In this document: positions 1 through 8,661 of the stretch, in pieces
Position numbering within the stretch: the first letter of the stretch is position 1
Layout: each line of letters opens with the position of its first letter
DNA from: Paractinoplanes ovalisporus
GTDB taxonomy: Bacteria; Actinomycetota; Actinomycetes; Mycobacteriales; Micromonosporaceae
Direction of reading: 5' to 3'
DNA length: 64,000 bases
Assembly (NCBI RefSeq): GCF_016834655.1
Contig: NZ_JAENHP010000003.1
Coordinates: 248,001 to 312,000, forward strand
The notes under the pieces: model-generated
The model's database searches: none
What the model was told of the DNA's origin: nothing
What the model saw: only the letters and a program-made list of their open reading frames with translations
Program-made: the position numbers and the translations under genes

Positions 1-1051
1 ACGCCCCGACGGTCTCGACCCGGGCGCGTTGGGTCTCGGTGCTCAGCAGCAGCGTCCACTGCCGCGACTCGGTGCGTTTGCGCGCGGCCAGGGCGGCGCG
101 TTCGGCGCGGATCTGCGCGGTGCGCACGGGGTCGGCTTCCACCGCCCGTACGGTGTCCTCCGCCGCCGACTGCAGGCGCAGCAGATCACCGCGGGCCGCC
201 CGCAGCACGTTCGCCAGCTGCAACTGGTGCCCGCGCCCGGCCAGCTCGACCAGGGCGTGCTGCAGTTCGGCGATCTTCGACGCCTCGACCAGGGCCGCCT
301 GCTCCTCCGGTCCCGCCTCGACGGCCAGCTCGGCCAGGGTGGACGACACCGCGAACCAGGACGCCTCGGCGAACCGCGGGGCGTGGGCGCGCAGCAGAGC
401 CCGGTTGTCGTCGAGGATGCGCCGCCACCCCGCAAACCCGTCGATCTTGGTGAGGGCGAAGACCACCGCGTCGACCCGCTCGCTGGCCGCGACCAGGAAG
501 TCCAGTTCCGGCCCGGACAGCGGCGCCGAGGCGTCGGCGACGAACAGCAGCGCCGTGGCCCGTTCCACCGCGGCCAGGGCGACCGCGGTGTGGGCCGGGT
601 CGAGGCCACCGACGCCGGGAGTGTCGAGCAGGCTGACGTAGCGCAGCATCGGCGCCGGGTGGCTGACCTCGATGCGCCGGGCCCGCTGGGCGCCGGTGGC
701 CCACTCGGCCAGGCTGTCGATGTCGACCGGGTCGGCCGAGCCGGGCAGCCACGCCCGGGCGCCGGCCGGGCCGGGCACGAACTGCAGGTAGGTGGCGGTG
801 GCGACGGCGGCGTCGACCGGGGACAGGCCGGGCACCCCGAGCAGCGCGTTGATCAGGGAGCTCTTGCCGCGTTTGGTCTCGCCCACCACGACGACCTCGG
901 GGCGGGTCAGGCGGCGGCGCCGCAGGTCGGCCAGTTCGGCGCCCGCGTCGGGGTCCTGGGTGCGCACGTACGCCAGGGTGTCGTTGACAGCGGCGTCGAG
1001 AACCGGGGTCAGGTCGTTGGCCGGTTTTTGTGCGGAGCGGGGCTGCGTCAT
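1..1051 (-). CDS. Dynamin-like GTPase (partial, C-terminus beyond window)
   Basis: The first 350 residues are present and the reading frame is still open at the left edge. Residues 60-70 carry the G1/P-loop GETKRGKSS, followed by a G3-type DTPGVGG. This is the layout of bacterial dynamin-like GTPases, which remodel membranes; actinomycete members often occur as adjacent pairs (DynA/DynB type). The ATG overlaps the stop of a 26-codon ORF by ATGA, and that ORF overlaps the stop of the second GTPase in the same way, so the three frames are probably co-translated from one message. The fold and P-loop are seen; a role in septation or membrane repair is inferred from the family. Confidence 0.85.
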   Translation of the reverse strand, partial: MTQPRSAQKPANDLTPVLDAAVNDTLAYVRTQDPDAGAELADLRRRRLTRPEVVVVGETKRGKSSLINALLGVPGLSPVDAAVATATYLQFVPGPAGARAWLPGSADPVDIDSLAEWATGAQRARRIEVSHPAPMLRYVSLLDTPGVGGLDPAHTAVALAAVERATALLFVADASAPLSGPELDFLVAASERVDAVVFALTKIDGFAGWRRILDDNRALLRAHAPRFAEASWFAVSSTLAELAVEAGPEEQAALVEASKIAELQHALVELAGRGHQLQLANVLRAARGDLLRLQSAAEDTVRAVEADPVRTAQIRAERAALAARKRTESRQWTLLLSTETQRARVETVGA

Positions 1052-1128
1052 CGGCGCGCCTGCTTCCTCATCGGCGTCTGCCTCCTCATCGGCGCACCTG
1101 CTGCCTGTTCTTCGGCGGGCGGGGTCAT
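1048..1128 (-). CDS. 26-residue linking ORF between the two GTPase genes
   Basis: The ORF begins MTPPAEEQ and ends KQARR. Its ATG overlaps the TGA of the upstream GTPase gene and its TGA overlaps the ATG of the downstream one. It is built from about four imperfect copies of an 18-20 bp unit that contains GCCGATGA on the coding strand, so each copy carries a stop/start overlap. No domain is recognisable. It may be a translational-coupling spacer rather than a functional peptide. Confidence 0.3.
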   Translation of the reverse strand: MTPPAEEQAAGAPMRRQTPMRKQARR

Positions 1129-1144
1129 CGGCGCACCTGCTGGG
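1049..1144 (-). repeat. Imperfect tandem repeat carrying ATGA couplings
   Basis: Four units on the plus strand begin TCATCGGCG at about 1049, 1068, 1086 and 1125; three continue with a CCTGCT-like end. On the minus strand each gives CGCCGATGA, which is used as a stop/start overlap at two of the four sites. Slippage of this unit would add or remove in-frame starts between the two GTPase genes. Confidence 0.6.
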
Positions 1145-2624
1145 CCAGGATGTGGAAGCCGCGCTGGGCGACCTGGGCGACGCGGGACTGGGCGGGACCG
1201 GCCCCGGCGACCGCGTAGACCCGCCACCGGTTCGCGGCGGCCACGGCGGCCGTGGCGAGTTCCTCCACGCCGGCGTCGGGCAGCCGCAGGATCCAGCGCG
1301 GGTCTTCCGAGGTGGCCAGCCGGGTCAGTTCCTGCTCCCATTCCACGGGCAGCGCGACCGCGCCGGTGGCGACCCGCTGGGCGGCGTCGAGCAGCCGCAG
1401 CCGGTGGTAGGCGGGGTCACGCAGCAGCCGTTCCACACCGTCGCGCAGCCTTTCCCGGTCGCGTTCGTCGCGGGTGTGCCCGGCCAGCCGCTCGAGCCGC
1501 GACAACGCCCACCCGGCCTTGATCGCGTCGGACCGCCACCGGAACGTCTCCTCCAGGGTGTTGCGCAGCCGGGGGAACCCGGACGCGGCGACCAGCCGGC
1601 GCACCAGCTCCCCGGTGGACAGCCGCGGGTCGGCTTCCAGCTGGGCCAGGGCGAACCCGATGCCGTACAGGTCGAGCAGCTGCAGCAACCGTTCCCGCTG
1701 CTCGGCGCCGACCGGGGCGGTCCGCGACCGGAACAGGTCGACCGACGCCAGCATGATCTTCAACTCGGCCGGGGGCAACGCGGCGAGCTGCCGCAGGGCG
1801 TCCCGGTCGGCACCGGTGAGCCGCCCCGACTCACCGGTCTCGGCGAGCAGGCCGACCACGGGCACGACGTCGGAGACCGTACGGGAAAGAAGTGAGGCCT
1901 GCTGCTCGGCCAGCGGACCCGCCACCGGCCACGGGTCGCCGGCTCCGGCGACCAGGGTGTCGGCCTTGCCGAACACGCCGAGCGCGTTGATCGGGGTGGA
2001 CGCGAGCCGGGCCGACGCGTCCCGGAACGCCTCCAGGGCGCGCAGGTCGTCGGCCCGCACCGCCTGGGTGAACACGTAGACCACGGCCTCGGCGGCGGCG
2101 ACCTCCCCGGCCGAGTCGGCGTCGATGTCGGCGTCGAACGGGGCGGTCGAGGTGCCCACGGCCTCTTCGGCGCGGGCACTGACGAGCGTGTCGGTCGACG
2201 CCAGGCCGGGCGTGTCGACCACGGTCAGGTCACGCAGTTTCTCACTGGTGAGGGTGACGTCGACGTACGCGACGCGGGACGCGGGCACCCCGAGGCGCTG
2301 CGGAATCATGCCGTCGTCGTCCAGTGGCAGGCTCCGGCGCGACCCGTCACGGCACACCACATCGACCCGGTCGGCCGTCCCGTAACGGAAACGGGTGACC
2401 ACCCGGGTGCACTCACCGACCGCCGTGGGCGCGACCCGGCGCCCGATCAACGCGTTGACGAGTGTCGACTTTCCGGCTTTCAGGCGACCCGCGATCGCAA
2501 CCCGTAACGGTTCACCGAGGCGGTCACGGATCTGAATTAGCTGGCCACCGGCCTCTTTCCCGACACGGGCCACCATCTGGTCACAGAGCGTCGCTACGCT
2601 GGCGCTCAGCGGGCCGCTCACCAT
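1125..2624 (-). CDS. Dynamin-like GTPase
   Basis: This 499-residue protein is a GTPase of the bacterial dynamin superfamily. The P-loop GRLKAGKSTLVNALIG lies near residues 46-61 and the switch II motif DTPGLAS near residue 137. The long C-terminal part is helical with no obvious catalytic motif, as expected for a dynamin stalk. It is the first gene of a minus-strand pair with the partial GTPase to the left. Two different dynamin-like proteins encoded together usually form a hetero-oligomer on membranes; that part is family knowledge. The start ATG faces the divergent LuxR gene across a gap of about 190 bp. Confidence 0.85.
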   Translation of the reverse strand: MVSGPLSASVATLCDQMVARVGKEAGGQLIQIRDRLGEPLRVAIAGRLKAGKSTLVNALIGRRVAPTAVGECTRVVTRFRYGTADRVDVVCRDGSRRSLPLDDDGMIPQRLGVPASRVAYVDVTLTSEKLRDLTVVDTPGLASTDTLVSARAEEAVGTSTAPFDADIDADSAGEVAAAEAVVYVFTQAVRADDLRALEAFRDASARLASTPINALGVFGKADTLVAGAGDPWPVAGPLAEQQASLLSRTVSDVVPVVGLLAETGESGRLTGADRDALRQLAALPPAELKIMLASVDLFRSRTAPVGAEQRERLLQLLDLYGIGFALAQLEADPRLSTGELVRRLVAASGFPRLRNTLEETFRWRSDAIKAGWALSRLERLAGHTRDERDRERLRDGVERLLRDPAYHRLRLLDAAQRVATGAVALPVEWEQELTRLATSEDPRWILRLPDAGVEELATAAVAAANRWRVYAVAGAGPAQSRVAQVAQRGFHILAQQVRR

Positions 2625-2813
2625 GACTCGTCAGCCGGGCACATTGTCGGAGAGAATGTGCAGACCACGGCCGGTGTCACTGAGAAGCCTCCCCGTCACG
2701 ATTCGGGGCGGGTGTCAGGGTCACCCGCCGCAGCACAGCCTACGGACCGCGCACGAGCTGGGGATCCCGAGTTCGTGCCACGCAGACCGAATACTTCGGG
2801 GGGAGGGGATCAG

Positions 2814-5800
2814 GTGGCGGAAGCGCTGCGTCAGGCCGCCGCCATGCTGCAACGCCCCGGTCTTGTCGTGCTGACCGGCCCGCCCGGCAGCGGCCGCAGC
2901 ACCGCGCTGCGTGAGCTCACGGCCGCCGTTCCCGGGCCGGTTCACTCCGGCGGCGGGCTGGCCATGCTCCAGACGGTGCCCGCGCTCGCGCTGTCCCGCG
3001 CCGTGCGGGCCCGGCTGCCCGCCCACGACGTGCACCTGCTCGCCGAAGCGGTCCGGTCCCGGGTGCGGGCCGGGCTGCTGGTCCTCGACGACATCCAGTA
3101 CGCGGACGCGGCCACCCTGGCCGCGCTGCCCGCCCTGGCCCGGTTCTGCCGGGTGCTGGTCGCGTTGCGCACCCCCCACCGTTTGAGCGGGCCGGTCCTC
3201 GACTCGTTGCGGGCTGCCGCCACGGCCTGGGTCGAGGTGCCGCCGCTGGGCCGTGACGCTGCGCTCGAGCTGGCCGGGCGTACAGCTGGGGGGCTTGATC
3301 CGGCGTTGCTGTCGGCTGTGGTCGACCGGGCCGGCGGCAACCCCCTCGCGATCACCGCGCTGGCCCGGCAGGCCGCCGCGGCCAAACCGGGGGCGGGGCC
3401 GGGCATCGACCAGGTGGCGTACGCGATCGCGACCGCCCTGTCCGACCTGCCACGCCCGGCCCGCACCGCCCTGGCCGCGCTCGGGTTGCTCGGGCGGCCC
3501 GCTCCGGCCGGTCTGCTCGGCGCGGGCGCGGCCGATCTGCTCGCGGCTGGGCTGGTCGCCCCGGCCGGTCTCCTCGGCGCTCCCGGCTCGGCTGGGTCCT
3601 CCGGCGCTGTCGGCTCGGCCGGCTCTTCCAGTGCCGCCGGCTCGCCCGGGTCCTTCGGTGCTGTCGGCTCGGCCGGGTCTTCCGGCGTTCCCGGTCCGGC
3701 TGGCTCCTCCAGTGGGCTTTCCGCCGCCGCTGGCCCGGCTGGCTCTTCCGGTGGCGACCTTCTCGTCCCGGTGTCGACCTATGTGGCCGAGACCGCGGCC
3801 GGGCTGCTCGACGCCGCGGCCCGCGTCGAACTGCACACCCGGCTGGCCGAGCTGACCCCGCCCGCCGAAGCCGCCCGGCACCTGGCCGCGGCCGGTGACC
3901 TGCCCGGCGCGCACCGGCGGGCGTTGGTGGCGGCCGACCAGACCTCGGGCGGTGACCGGGCCGAGCTGCTGCTGTTCGCGTGCGAACTCGACGTGCCGAT
4001 CGACCCGCGGGTGCGGATCGCGGCGGCCGACGCGCTGCTGACCGCGGGGCGGGCTTCGGCCGCGGCCCGGGTTCTGGTGGCGGCCGAGCCGTTGGGGCCC
4101 GAAGCGGACGTGCTGCGCGGTGAGGCACTTCTTCAGGCCGATGACCCGCAAGGGGCCCGGGCGGCCGTACGGTCGGTGCCTGACGCCGCGACCGGGCCGG
4201 TGCTCGCCGCCCGGGACCGCGTGTTGCTGCTCGCCGAACTGGCGGCCGACCCGGCCTCGGCGCAGGACCTCGCCGGCAAGATCAGCGCCCGGCATCCGCA
4301 GCCCACACCCGGGGTGGCGGCCGCGTTGGCGGCGGTGCAGGCCCGGTTCCGTACGCCCGGCTGGGATTCCGCTCTGGCATCGGCGGCGCGCAGCGGTGAT
4401 CCGTTGATCAGCCGGTGGGCGGCGTGGCTGCTCGTGGAGCAGTTGGCGGCCGACGGTCGCCTCGCTGAATCGGCCGATGTCGCGCTGGCGGCGGCCCGGG
4501 ACAGTGCGGCCGACTTGTCATACGGGTGGCAGACCCGGTTCGCGGCGGCCGCCGATTGGGCCCTCGCGTTGCACGGTTCGATTCCGGGTGAGCTGCTCGC
4601 CTCGTCGTCGCCCGTTTCACCGGCCGGGTCCGCTGCTGTCGCCGGGTCCGCCGACGTGCGGGCTGATTCAGCGGGAGCTGCCGGGCTGTACTCGGGTTCG
4701 GCTGGACCCGCTGCTGCTTCGGCGGGAGCTGCCGGGCTGTACTCAGGTTCGGCTGGACCCGCTGCTGCGTCCGGAACCGCAGGCGCTGCTTCGGCGGGAT
4801 CTGGTGGTGTGGTCTCGGGTTCAGCCGGGACGGCCGGCGCTGCCTCAGCGGGGTCTGCCGGTTCCACGCCCACTGCTGTGCCCGGCTCGTCCGCAGCGAT
4901 CGCTGCTTCGGCGGGAGCTGCCGGCGTGGTCTCGGCTTCAGCTGTGCCCGGCGGGGCGGTGGGCGCTGTGTCCGGGACCGCCGGAGTTGGCTTGGCGGGA
5001 GCGGTCCATGGTTCCGGTTCGGCGGGCGGGGCCGGGGTGCGGTTGTGGGACGGTTCTGACGGCGTACTGAAGCGGGCTTCGAATCTGACCGACCGGGCGT
5101 TGCCCGACGAGGCCCGTGGTTATGCGACCGCGGCGACGGCGCTGATCGAGGCCGACACCGGGCTGCTCGCGGCGGCTCGTGCGCATCTCGACGCGGGGCC
5201 GGCGCATCCGGCGACGGCGTGGGTGGCGCAGGAGACGGCGTGGCTCGACGGGCAACCCGACCGGGCGCTCGGCACCGGCGGGGACGCGGACGGGCTGCTG
5301 GCCGGGCTGCACGCGATCACCGCCCGGTGGGCCGCGTTCGACCTGGGCGAGCAGTCGGCGCCTCCGATTCCGGGCGGGCTTCCGGGGGCGGCGCGGCGTA
5401 CGCTGACCGCCTGGGCCACCGGCACCGGCTTCACCGCCGCCGCCGAGGGGTGGAAACCGATCGCTCTGCGGGAACGCATCCGGTGCCTGATCGCGGCCGG
5501 GGTGACCGACACCGATTCGCAGCGGGCCGTGGCCGCGCTGTTGTCGGCCGAGCAGCTCGCCGACGCGGCCGGGTTCACCGTGCTCGCCGGGCGGGCCCGC
5601 CGCGGCCTGCGCCGGCACCACGTGCACCGCGACACCCGCAGCCCCCGCTCGGGTGACCAACTGACCCGCCGCGAGACCGACGTCCTGCGGCTGGTCGCGG
5701 CCGGCGAACCGACCCGCCGGATCGCCGGTCAGCTCGGCATCTCCGCCGAGACGGTCGACACCCACATCCGCGCCGGCATGCGCAAGCTCGGCGCCCGCAC

Positions 5801-5879
5801 CCGAACGGAAGCTGCCGCCCTGGCCTTCACCCATTCCTCACCCCCCGACATGTCTGACACGCACAAGGATGGCCGGTGA
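2814..5879 (+). CDS. Large LuxR-family ATPase regulator with Gly/Ala/Ser repeat insertions
   Basis: This is a 1021-residue transcription regulator of the STAND/LAL type. A P-loop GPPGSGRS lies near residue 22, a Walker B LLVLDD near residue 85, and a LuxR helix-turn-helix at the C-terminus (about residues 945-1003, starting QLTRRETDVLRLV). I chose the GTG at 2814 because GGGGGGAGGGG sits just upstream; an in-frame GTG at 2658 would add 52 residues. Two low-complexity stretches interrupt the helical sensor region: residues about 256-317 in 9-residue periods of the type GSAGSSGAV, and about 600-740 with a duplicated 17-residue unit. Such repeats are atypical of LAL proteins. The stop overlaps the next GTG start, so the two genes are coupled. 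The ligand and targets are unknown. Confidence 0.85.
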   Translation: MAEALRQAAAMLQRPGLVVLTGPPGSGRSTALRELTAAVPGPVHSGGGLAMLQTVPALALSRAVRARLPAHDVHLLAEAVRSRVRAGLLVLDDIQYADAATLAALPALARFCRVLVALRTPHRLSGPVLDSLRAAATAWVEVPPLGRDAALELAGRTAGGLDPALLSAVVDRAGGNPLAITALARQAAAAKPGAGPGIDQVAYAIATALSDLPRPARTALAALGLLGRPAPAGLLGAGAADLLAAGLVAPAGLLGAPGSAGSSGAVGSAGSSSAAGSPGSFGAVGSAGSSGVPGPAGSSSGLSAAAGPAGSSGGDLLVPVSTYVAETAAGLLDAAARVELHTRLAELTPPAEAARHLAAAGDLPGAHRRALVAADQTSGGDRAELLLFACELDVPIDPRVRIAAADALLTAGRASAAARVLVAAEPLGPEADVLRGEALLQADDPQGARAAVRSVPDAATGPVLAARDRVLLLAELAADPASAQDLAGKISARHPQPTPGVAAALAAVQARFRTPGWDSALASAARSGDPLISRWAAWLLVEQLAADGRLAESADVALAAARDSAADLSYGWQTRFAAAADWALALHGSIPGELLASSSPVSPAGSAAVAGSADVRADSAGAAGLYSGSAGPAAASAGAAGLYSGSAGPAAASGTAGAASAGSGGVVSGSAGTAGAASAGSAGSTPTAVPGSSAAIAASAGAAGVVSASAVPGGAVGAVSGTAGVGLAGAVHGSGSAGGAGVRLWDGSDGVLKRASNLTDRALPDEARGYATAATALIEADTGLLAAARAHLDAGPAHPATAWVAQETAWLDGQPDRALGTGGDADGLLAGLHAITARWAAFDLGEQSAPPIPGGLPGAARRTLTAWATGTGFTAAAEGWKPIALRERIRCLIAAGVTDTDSQRAVAALLSAEQLADAAGFTVLAGRARRGLRRHHVHRDTRSPRSGDQLTRRETDVLRLVAAGEPTRRIAGQLGISAETVDTHIRAGMRKLGARTRTEAAALAFTHSSPPDMSDTHKDGR
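3582..3767 (+). repeat. 27-bp tandem repeats inside the LuxR gene
   Basis: Degenerate 27-bp units, typified by GGCTCGGCCGGGTCTTCC, encode nine-residue periods rich in Gly, Ser and Ala. The copies differ mainly at third positions and by conservative changes, so the expansion is not very recent. Confidence 0.8.
4671..4772 (+). repeat. 51-bp tandem duplication inside the LuxR gene
   Basis: A unit starting GCGGGAGCTGCCGGGCTGTA is present twice with a period of 51 bp and almost no divergence. This indicates a recent in-frame duplication. More degenerate copies continue to about 5030. Confidence 0.8.
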
Positions 5880-6421
5880 CCAGACAGCCCGACGCTCCCC
5901 GCCACGTCGTCGCCAACCCCGGTGACGCCGACACCGTGCTGCGCCGACTCACCCGCGACGGCTGGGTGGCCCGCGACGGCTTCGCCCTGCCCGACCCCGC
6001 CTGGGACGTCACCGGCAGCCGCCTCGTGCTGCACGGACGTATCGGCGACCCCGACACCCTGCAACTCGCGGTCCTGGCCGCGGCCCGAGGCGCCGGCATC
6101 GTCGCCGTCTGCGACGCCGAATCGCCGCTGGGCCGCGCCCTGATCGACGACCTGGCCCGTCTCGGCCCCGTCCATCAGGGCGTGACCGAACCGGTGGGCG
6201 GCAACAACACGGTGGCCGACCTGGTGCCCGAACAACGCGCCCTGCTCGACCGTCTGGCCGCCGGTGACACCATCGCCGCCGCGGCCGCCGCCGAATTCCT
6301 GTCCCTGCGCACCGCCAACCGCCGCATCGCCGAGGCCCGCGCGATGTTCGGTGTCCGCACCACCCGCGAGGCCGTCCTGGCGTACCTGCGTCAGCGCGGC
6401 GCCCCGCCCCGCTCCCATTGA
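5876..6421 (+). CDS. Small helix-turn-helix protein coupled to the LuxR regulator
   Basis: This 181-residue protein starts at a GTG that overlaps the TGA of the LuxR gene. The N-terminal two thirds look like a receiver-type alpha/beta fold without the phospho-acceptor pattern. The C-terminal third (about residues 118-170) resembles a LuxR-like HTH: LVPEQRALLDRLAAG, then AAAEFLSLRTANRRI. It is probably a DNA-binding partner of the upstream ATPase regulator. Assignment rests on fold-like sequence patterns only. Confidence 0.6.
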   Translation: MTRQPDAPRHVVANPGDADTVLRRLTRDGWVARDGFALPDPAWDVTGSRLVLHGRIGDPDTLQLAVLAAARGAGIVAVCDAESPLGRALIDDLARLGPVHQGVTEPVGGNNTVADLVPEQRALLDRLAAGDTIAAAAAAEFLSLRTANRRIAEARAMFGVRTTREAVLAYLRQRGAPPRSH

Positions 6422-7311
6422 TCCAGCGAGGTCACGGCTCGGCCGCCACCGGGCCCGTCCCGAACCGGATCCTGCTCGTACGCCACGCGATGCCGCATCT
6501 CGACCCGGCCGTGGCCCCCGACCGCTGGCACCTCGGCCCCGAAGGCCTCGCCGCGGCCCGCGCCCTGCTCCTGCCCCCGGACGCCTATCTGGTCGCCAGC
6601 AGTGAGCCCAAGGCCGCCGAAACCCTCGCCGCCGCTTTCCTCACCCACCCTGACGCGAGCGAGCCGCTCCCCGCCGGCCGGACACCGACCACGGGCACGC
6701 CCTTCTCCACACACGCCACCGACACTCCTCACTCCTCCCTCGCCGGCCCCCACTCAGGCGAGCCGTTTCCCGCCCCCACCGAGCGGTCACCGGCCGCGGG
6801 CGCGCTGTTGTCCGAGCACACGCCCGGCACAGGCCGGCCGCCGGCCACCAGCACTCCCCACGCCTCCACCGCCCCGAACACGGACCGGCCGCTGACGGCT
6901 GAAGCTCGTGACGTGGTCTCCGCCGCCCTCCGTGAGGAAGGCGCGCCGACTGCCGGCACCGGATCCGCGCCGGCGGTCTGGGCCGGCGATGTCGCGCGGC
7001 TCGTGGTCGTCGACGCCGGTTTCGACGAGGTGCGCCGCCCCCACGAGTGGCGCGACGACCACCGGGAACGGGCCCGCGCGTACGTCGAAGGCACCGCCCA
7101 CCCCGGCTGGGAACCGCACGCCGACGTGGTTGCCCGGTTCGGTGACGCCGTGGCCCGTCACACCGCCCGGGCCGCCGGGCGGCCGCTGGTCATCGGCACC
7201 CACGGCATGGCCATGTCATGCTGGCTGGCTGCCACCGCCCACGTCACCGGCCCCGCCGGCGATTTCTGGGCGGGGCTGAGGTTCCCCGACATTGTGGAGG
7301 TCCGGGTATGA
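6418..7311 (+). CDS. Histidine phosphatase family protein with internal low-complexity insert
   Basis: The protein has the phosphoglycerate-mutase-like fold. LLVRHAMP at residues 19-26 is the RHG-type catalytic motif with Ala in place of Gly, and GTHGMAMSCW near the C-terminus carries the second catalytic His. The family transfers phosphate through a phospho-histidine. A Thr/Pro/Ala/Ser-rich stretch of roughly 90 residues (about 76-165) is inserted after the first beta-alpha unit, where family members normally run straight on. The TTG start overlaps the upstream stop, and the stop overlaps the ATG of the esterase gene, so the four plus-strand genes form one coupled operon. The substrate is unknown. 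Confidence 0.8.
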   Translation: MIQRGHGSAATGPVPNRILLVRHAMPHLDPAVAPDRWHLGPEGLAAARALLLPPDAYLVASSEPKAAETLAAAFLTHPDASEPLPAGRTPTTGTPFSTHATDTPHSSLAGPHSGEPFPAPTERSPAAGALLSEHTPGTGRPPATSTPHASTAPNTDRPLTAEARDVVSAALREEGAPTAGTGSAPAVWAGDVARLVVVDAGFDEVRRPHEWRDDHRERARAYVEGTAHPGWEPHADVVARFGDAVARHTARAAGRPLVIGTHGMAMSCWLAATAHVTGPAGDFWAGLRFPDIVEVRV

Positions 7312-8168
7312 CCGGCGATTGGAAACGGCTTCTCGGCCCGTGGCCGGAGCGCGTCGACCCCGAACCGGAAACGGTGGAGAGCGTCGACTGTGGCTCCTAC
7401 ATCCGTGAGAAGGTCGTCTACTCGGTGGAGGCCGGCGAGCGGGTGCCCGCCTACGTGTGTGTGCCGAAAGGACTGACCGGCCCGGCCCCGGCCGTGTTCG
7501 GCCACCACCAGCACGCCAGCCAGTTCGGTGTCGGCAAGAGCGAGGTGGTCGGGTTGCGCGGGCATCCCGACCAGGCGTACGCGCCCGAGCTCGCCGCCCG
7601 CGGGTTCGTGACGATCGTGCCGGACGCGCTCGGCTTCGAGGAACGCAACTGGAGCCGGGACGGTCAGGGCAATGTGTCGTGGTGGGAAGCCTCGACCCGG
7701 CTCGTACGCGGTCAGACCCTGCTCGCGAAATGTCTGCACGACATCACGGTGGCCCTCGACCATCTGGTGAGCCGGCCGGATGTCGACGCCACCCGGATCG
7801 GGTTCCTGGGTCACTCGTACGGCGGCCGGATGGCTCTGTGGGCGCCCGCGTTCGACCCGCGGATCGTCGCGTCGGTGTCGAACTGCGGGTGCATCCCGTT
7901 CCGGTTGTCGGCCACCCACGACACCGGGTTGCAGGCCGAGACGGTGGTGCCCGGGTTCGTGCCCCGCTACGACCTCGACGACGTGATCGCCTCCTACCCG
8001 TCCACCACGAGGCTGCTGATCTCGGCCACCCGCGACGACAAGTGGAGCCGGGGCGCGGCCGAGCTGGTCGTGGGGGACCAGGTCGAGCTGGCCCTCTACG
8101 ACGGCGGCCACGAGTTCACCGAGCCGATGCGGGCCCGTGCCTACGATTTCCTGACCCGCCACCTCTGA
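7308..8168 (+). CDS. Dienelactone-hydrolase-like alpha/beta hydrolase
   Basis: This 286-residue serine hydrolase has the nucleophile elbow GHSYGG near residue 170, an acid in ATRDDKW and the catalytic His in DGGHEF near the C-terminus. It resembles the dienelactone hydrolase/acetyl xylan esterase group. The ATG overlaps the TGA of the phosphatase gene and has GTGGAGG 7 bases upstream, which decides this start over an in-frame upstream one. It is the last gene of the coupled LuxR-HTH-phosphatase-esterase operon. The natural ester is not predictable. Confidence 0.85.
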   Translation: MTGDWKRLLGPWPERVDPEPETVESVDCGSYIREKVVYSVEAGERVPAYVCVPKGLTGPAPAVFGHHQHASQFGVGKSEVVGLRGHPDQAYAPELAARGFVTIVPDALGFEERNWSRDGQGNVSWWEASTRLVRGQTLLAKCLHDITVALDHLVSRPDVDATRIGFLGHSYGGRMALWAPAFDPRIVASVSNCGCIPFRLSATHDTGLQAETVVPGFVPRYDLDDVIASYPSTTRLLISATRDDKWSRGAAELVVGDQVELALYDGGHEFTEPMRARAYDFLTRHL

Positions 8169-8220
8169 CCCCGCCACCTCTGACGCGGCCCGGCCCGGTC
8201 GCGCTCAGCCGGAGCGCAGC

Positions 8221-8600
8221 GTGCTCAACGTGGGTCTCGACCCGTGGCACCTCGCGGATTCCTCCGGGCAGGACCAGGCCTTCCCGGGCGTCGACGCGGC
8301 GCGAGTCCGGGCCGGGCTCGAACGCGCGGCGACCGTCGCGGCGCGGATGGGGATGAGCTTCGAGAGCTGCCTGCTCTCCCGCGACCCCGGCGCCGAGGAG
8401 AAGTTCCGCGACACGGTCCGGTCCCGCCACTACGACGTCATCGTGATCGGAGGCGGGGTGCGGCTCGACCCCGCCCTGACCCCCTTGCTCGAGAAACTGA
8501 TCGACATCGCCCGCCGGGAGACCCCGTCGTCGGTGATCGGCTTCAACACCGGGCCGACACCACGGCCCAGGCTGTCGAGCGGGCGCTTTCACGGCGCTGA
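8221..8600 (+). pseudogene. Small conserved actinobacterial protein, frameshifted near its C-terminus
   Basis: The GTG start has GGAG 8 bases upstream. The frame gives VGLDPWHL, then YDVIVIGGGVR and VIGFNTGP. This pattern matches, from memory, a family of about 120-residue actinobacterial proteins of unknown function that end FNTRPxDTAEAV. The expected end, DTTAQAVERALSRR followed by a stop at 8600, lies in another frame. One missing base near 8553 (GGGCCGAC where GGGCCCGAC would restore the frame) explains the break. Read without correction, the frame runs on through antisense DNA to 9642. It could be an assembly error or a recent mutation. Confidence 0.65.
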
Positions 8601-8661
8601 CCGGCCGATTGAAAGCGGCGCACGGCTCGCCCGGCCGGGCGAAAGCAACGCACGGCCGGTG

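Noticed and set aside
29..1522. Plus-strand frame of 497 codons at the left edge
   Set aside because: It is the complement of the two dynamin-like GTPase genes, with Arg/Gly/Pro-rich composition and no domain pattern.
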